Assembly (NCBI GenBank): GCA_023443095.1
Contig: JAEZVV010000174.1
Coordinates: forward strand, 1 to 25,867
DNA length: 25,867 nt
Source: Pseudomonadota bacterium
GTDB lineage: Bacteria; Pseudomonadota; Gammaproteobacteria; Burkholderiales; Burkholderiaceae_F
Direction: 5' to 3'
The position numbers and the translations under genes were made by a program. Under the pieces are notes generated by a model. It was not told the origin of the DNA, did not search any database, and saw only the letters and a list, made by a program, of their open reading frames with translations. The stretch's first letter is position 1, and each line of letters starts with the position of its first letter. This document shows positions 23,506-25,867 of the stretch, piece after piece.

Positions 23506-24393
23506 ATGTTTTCCAACGTTACCCGCCGCGGCGTCATCGCCGCCATTGCGTCCACCTTCATGTTGACTGCCGCACCGCTGCAAGCCCAGACCGCCGCGCC
23601 CGCGAGCGCCAAGCCGAGCGCCGTCTGGGGCAAGGGCCCCAATGTGTTTTCGCTGGCGACCGGCAGCCCGGGCGAACTCGGCCTGCTCGAAGTGCTGGCC
23701 GAGCAGTTCGCGCGCGAGAACGACGCCACGGTGATGTGGTTCAAGGCCGGCTCGGGGGCGGCGATGCGAATGCTCAAGGAACGCAAGGTCGACATGGTCC
23801 TGGCCCACGCGCCCGCGGCCGAGCGCCAGGCGGTGGCCGATGGCTGGGCCAAGGGCCGCAAGCTGATCGGATCGAACGAGTTCTGGATCGTCGGCCCCGC
23901 GAGCGACCCGGCCGGCATTGCCAAGGCGACCGACGCCAGCGCGGCGATGCGCCGGATCCAGGAGAGCGGCGCCAAATTCGTCTCGCGCGGCGACAACTCC
24001 GGCACCCACCAGAAGGAAAACGAAATCTGGCGCGCCGCCGGCCTGACCCCAGGCGGCGCGGGCTACATCGTGACCAAGGACTTCATGACCGCGAGCATGA
24101 AGCGGGCCAACGACGAAGGTGCGTATTTCCTGACGGACTCGAGTACCTTCATCGCCGAGCGCAAGAACATGCCGGCGCTGCGCCTGCTGTTTCGCGGCGG
24201 CGAGATCCTGGCCAACCCCTACCACACGCTCTACCTGACCGAGCCGACCCCGGGTGCGGCGACGGCGCTTCGTTTCGGCGAGTTCCTCAACTCGGACAAG
24301 GTGCAGGCGCTGATGCGGAACTTCGGCCGCGAGCAGTACGGCGAGCCCATGTATTACGACGCGGCCGCCACCGCCAAGAACCTCGCTCCCTGA
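23506..24393 (+). CDS. tupA: TupA-like tungstate/oxyanion substrate-binding protein
   Basis: This 295-residue exported protein starts with MFSNVTRRGVIAAIA and a hydrophobic run. That is a possible Tat-like or ordinary signal peptide, with cleavage near the PLQAQ segment. The mature part follows the TupA/COG2998 plan: GELGLLEVLAEQFARENDATV, KAGSGAAMRMLKERKVDMVLAHAPAAE, FVSRGDNSGTHQKENEIWRAAGL, and TDSSTFIAER. The N-terminal Thr-rich motif usual in TupA is altered here (LATGSPGEL), so ligand preference is uncertain. The ATG at 23506 has GAGG 6 nt upstream. No tupB or tupC is adjacent; modABC lies just upstream on the same strand. Confidence 0.75.
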   Translation: MFSNVTRRGVIAAIASTFMLTAAPLQAQTAAPASAKPSAVWGKGPNVFSLATGSPGELGLLEVLAEQFARENDATVMWFKAGSGAAMRMLKERKVDMVLAHAPAAERQAVADGWAKGRKLIGSNEFWIVGPASDPAGIAKATDASAAMRRIQESGAKFVSRGDNSGTHQKENEIWRAAGLTPGGAGYIVTKDFMTASMKRANDEGAYFLTDSSTFIAERKNMPALRLLFRGGEILANPYHTLYLTEPTPGAATALRFGEFLNSDKVQALMRNFGREQYGEPMYYDAAATAKNLAP

Positions 24394-24399
24394 GTCCGA

Positions 24400-24426
24400 T
24401 GCCGCCGTCGGCTCCCCGCGGCGGCA
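24400..24426. terminator. Hairpin in the convergent tupA/AEC gap
   Basis: TGCCGCCG (24400-24407) and CGGCGGCA (24419-24426) form an 8-bp perfect stem with an 11-nt loop, 6 nt after the upstream stop. It may serve both convergent genes. There is no T-tract. Confidence 0.45.
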
Positions 24427-24450
24427 GCTCCGGTCGGCCCGGCCGCCACC

Positions 24451-25413
24451 TCAGCCCAGGATCGCCACCGCGGCCGAGAAGCTGACGAAAGCCAGCGCGG
24501 TCGAGACCAGGATGATCCTGGCGATGCGGCCGTTGTCGGCGCCGTAGCGCTCGGCCAGCATCGCGACATTGCTGGCCGAGGGCAGGGCGGCGACGAGGAT
24601 CATCACCTTGAGCGAGAACTCGTCGAGCGGCAGGCCGAGGGCGATTCCCGCCCGCCCCACGCCCCATACCAGCAGCGGGTGCAGCAGCAGCTTCTTGAGC
24701 GCCACCGGCACGAAATCGACCAGGGGCGTGGTGTCGGTGCTCGTCATCTGCGAGCGCGCGAGCACGGCCCCGATGGTGAACAAGGCGACCGGCGAGGCCG
24801 AGTCCGCCAGCAGCCCCACGGTCGACATCAGCGGGGCCGGCAGCGTCAAGCCCAGGCCCGAGGCCGCCGCGCCCAGCCCGATGGCCCACGGCAGGGGGTT
24901 GGCGAACATGCCGCGCAGCGCCTTGCGCACCGCGACCGCGGCACCGTGGGCGCCGCCGCTGCCCAGCCTCGACAAGGCGATACACAGCGAGCTGGTGAAA
25001 ACCAGGTCGACCAGGATGGTCGCAATCGTCGGCCCCGCGGCTGCTGCGCCGAGCAGGGCGATCAGGAGCGGCACCCCCATGTAGCCGGTGTTGGGAAAGG
25101 CCGCCACCAGCGCGCCGAAGGCGGCGTCGTTCCAGCCGATGCGGTGGCTGCGGGTCACGGCCACCGTCAGGCCGACCATCAACAGGGCGCAGACCAGGTA
25201 GACCCCGATCACGCTGGGGTTGAGCGACTGGGCCACCGGGGTGGTGGCGCCGAAGCGGTAAAGCATCGCCGGCAGGGCGAAAAACAGGACGAAGCTGTTG
25301 AGCCCGGGGATGGCGGCCAGAGGCAGCCACTCGCGCCGGGTGGCGAGGTAGCCGCACAGGACCAGGGCGAAAAAGGGGAAGGTGACTTCAAAAATGGCGA
25401 GCACGGGCGCCAT
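24451..25413 (-). CDS. AEC-family transporter (auxin efflux carrier/malonate permease type)
   Basis: This inner-membrane carrier of 320 residues has about ten hydrophobic segments. It has the AEC layout: an N-terminal half with GYLATRREWLP, LNSFVLFFALPAMLY and AFPNTGYMGVPLL, a central cytoplasmic loop, and a C-terminal half with LLVWGV, LKVMILVAALPSASNVAMLAERYG and a final hydrophobic helix. The family exports or imports small organic acids and similar anions; the substrate cannot be read here. I chose the ATG at 25413, with AAGG upstream, over a GTG at 25455, because the first membrane segment starts just after it. It stands alone, convergent with the tungstate-type gene and divergent from the acyltransferase gene. 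Confidence 0.85.
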   Translation of the reverse strand: MAPVLAIFEVTFPFFALVLCGYLATRREWLPLAAIPGLNSFVLFFALPAMLYRFGATTPVAQSLNPSVIGVYLVCALLMVGLTVAVTRSHRIGWNDAAFGALVAAFPNTGYMGVPLLIALLGAAAAGPTIATILVDLVFTSSLCIALSRLGSGGAHGAAVAVRKALRGMFANPLPWAIGLGAAASGLGLTLPAPLMSTVGLLADSASPVALFTIGAVLARSQMTSTDTTPLVDFVPVALKKLLLHPLLVWGVGRAGIALGLPLDEFSLKVMILVAALPSASNVAMLAERYGADNGRIARIILVSTALAFVSFSAAVAILG

Positions 25414-25540
25414 TGTGACCTTGCCCGGGGTAATCCCGCGTCGCGAGAAAGACACTCCGGCGGGCGGGCCGGCCGGCTCCGGTAGCGTCGGACGGGACCG
25501 GTATCCTTACGGATTGCCCGCGTTGGCTCTGCAGGTTTGC

Positions 25541-25867
25541 ATGCATCACACCATCTTTGATACCCCCGTCGTCAACACCGCTCTGCGGGGGCTGTCGATT
25601 GCATTTCTCAAAATTGGCGGCTGGAAGATCGAGGGCGAGCTGCCCGCCGGCGCGCAGAAGTGCGTGGTGATCGCCGCGCCCCACACCAGCAACTGGGACC
25701 TGCCTTACACCCTGATGTGCGCTTTCGTGCTGCGCATGCGCATCTACTGGATGGGCAAGGCGAGCATCTTCAAGTTTCCGTTCGGCCCGCTGATGCGCTG
25801 GCTGGGCGGGATTGGAGTCGACCGCAGCCAGTCGAACAACCTGGTCGAAGCGTCGGCGCAGGCGATC
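25541..25867 (+). CDS. PlsC-like lysophospholipid acyltransferase, N-terminal part
   Basis: The gene is cut by the window end after 109 codons and remains in frame to the last base. The visible part carries the acyltransferase motif HTSNWD (H-x4-D, about residues 49-54), then MGKASIFKFPFGPLMRWLGGIGVDRS, which matches the later PlsC motifs where the acyl acceptor is bound. It is expected to be a membrane-associated enzyme that transfers an acyl chain to a lysophospholipid or related acceptor. The exact acceptor cannot be set. The ATG at 25541 has a weak ribosome site (CAGG 5 nt upstream). The 127 bp separating it from the divergent AEC gene show no convincing promoter. Confidence 0.85.
   Translation, partial: MHHTIFDTPVVNTALRGLSIAFLKIGGWKIEGELPAGAQKCVVIAAPHTSNWDLPYTLMCAFVLRMRIYWMGKASIFKFPFGPLMRWLGGIGVDRSQSNNLVEASAQAI

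Noticed and set aside
5455..25357. Many long open frames opposite or out of frame with the assigned genes, for example 19953-21665 and 12952-13626 upstream parts
   Set aside because: High G+C removes stop codons, and these translations are Arg/Pro/Ala- or His/Gln/Asp-rich with no recognisable motifs. The in-frame genes explain the region.
1..25867. CRISPR arrays, tRNA/rRNA genes, insertion sequences, toxin-antitoxin or phage modules
   Set aside because: No regularly spaced repeats, tRNA cloverleaf landmarks, transposase motifs or terminal repeats were seen; composition looks uniform across the window.

Overview
The window looks like a chromosomal segment from a high-G+C betaproteobacterium, possibly of the Rhodocyclales/Azoarcus-Thauera type. 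The order is an inference from four things: very strong G/C bias in third codon positions, a pyruvate dehydrogenase cluster whose E3 carries its own lipoyl domain, a proteasome homologue of a kind known from Betaproteobacteria, and ModE/ModABC of proteobacterial type. I see no rRNA, tRNA, IS element, CRISPR array or phage gene. Coding density is very high and no gene-free stretch exceeds about 250 bases.

Region 1 (1-3234, + strand) is the end of a pyruvate dehydrogenase operon: aceF (E2, cut by the window edge), a small N-terminal-threonine hydrolase that best fits the betaproteobacterial proteasome homologue (BPH), and lpdA (E3 with a lipoyl domain). The protease gene starts 4 nt after aceF and overlaps lpdA by ATGA, so it is embedded in the PDH operon. 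A strong hairpin closes the region.

Region 2 (3239-19913) is a divergent aminophosphonate island organised around the 11180-11424 intergenic region. Leftward (- strand) run a GntR/FCD regulator, phnA (phosphonoacetate hydrolase), phnY (phosphonoacetaldehyde dehydrogenase), a Na/Pi cotransporter-PhoU protein, a PhnZ/TmpB-like HD-domain oxygenase, then eutB and eutC (ethanolamine ammonia-lyase). Their spacings (4-bp overlaps to 45 nt) suggest one transcript. Rightward (+ strand) run an ABC importer of the 2-aminoethylphosphonate (AEP) type (binding protein, ATPase, fused double permease), phnW (AEP-pyruvate transaminase), an 838-residue flavoprotein fused to a glycine-cleavage-T-like domain, and an EamA transporter. 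A perfect 14-bp palindrome of FadR/GntR type sits between the two arms. Together they encode AEP uptake, AEP -> phosphonoacetaldehyde -> phosphonoacetate -> acetate + phosphate, possible phosphate export, a possible second oxidative C-P cleavage branch, and ethanolamine breakdown. I read this as a system for salvaging C2-amine head groups (ethanolamine and its phosphonate analogues). The flavoprotein suggests that N-methylated forms may also be used.

Region 3 (19953-24393) handles molybdate/tungstate: divergent modE and modABC with a dyad between them, then a solitary tungstate-type (TupA-like) binding protein without its own permease or ATPase.

Region 4 (24451-25867) holds an AEC-family carrier (- strand) and the start of a PlsC-like acyltransferase (+ strand) cut by the window end.

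The most interesting items are the protease inside the PDH operon, the flavoprotein-GCV_T fusion in an AEP operon, the HD-domain oxygenase lacking its usual dioxygenase partner, and eutBC fused to a phosphonate operon.
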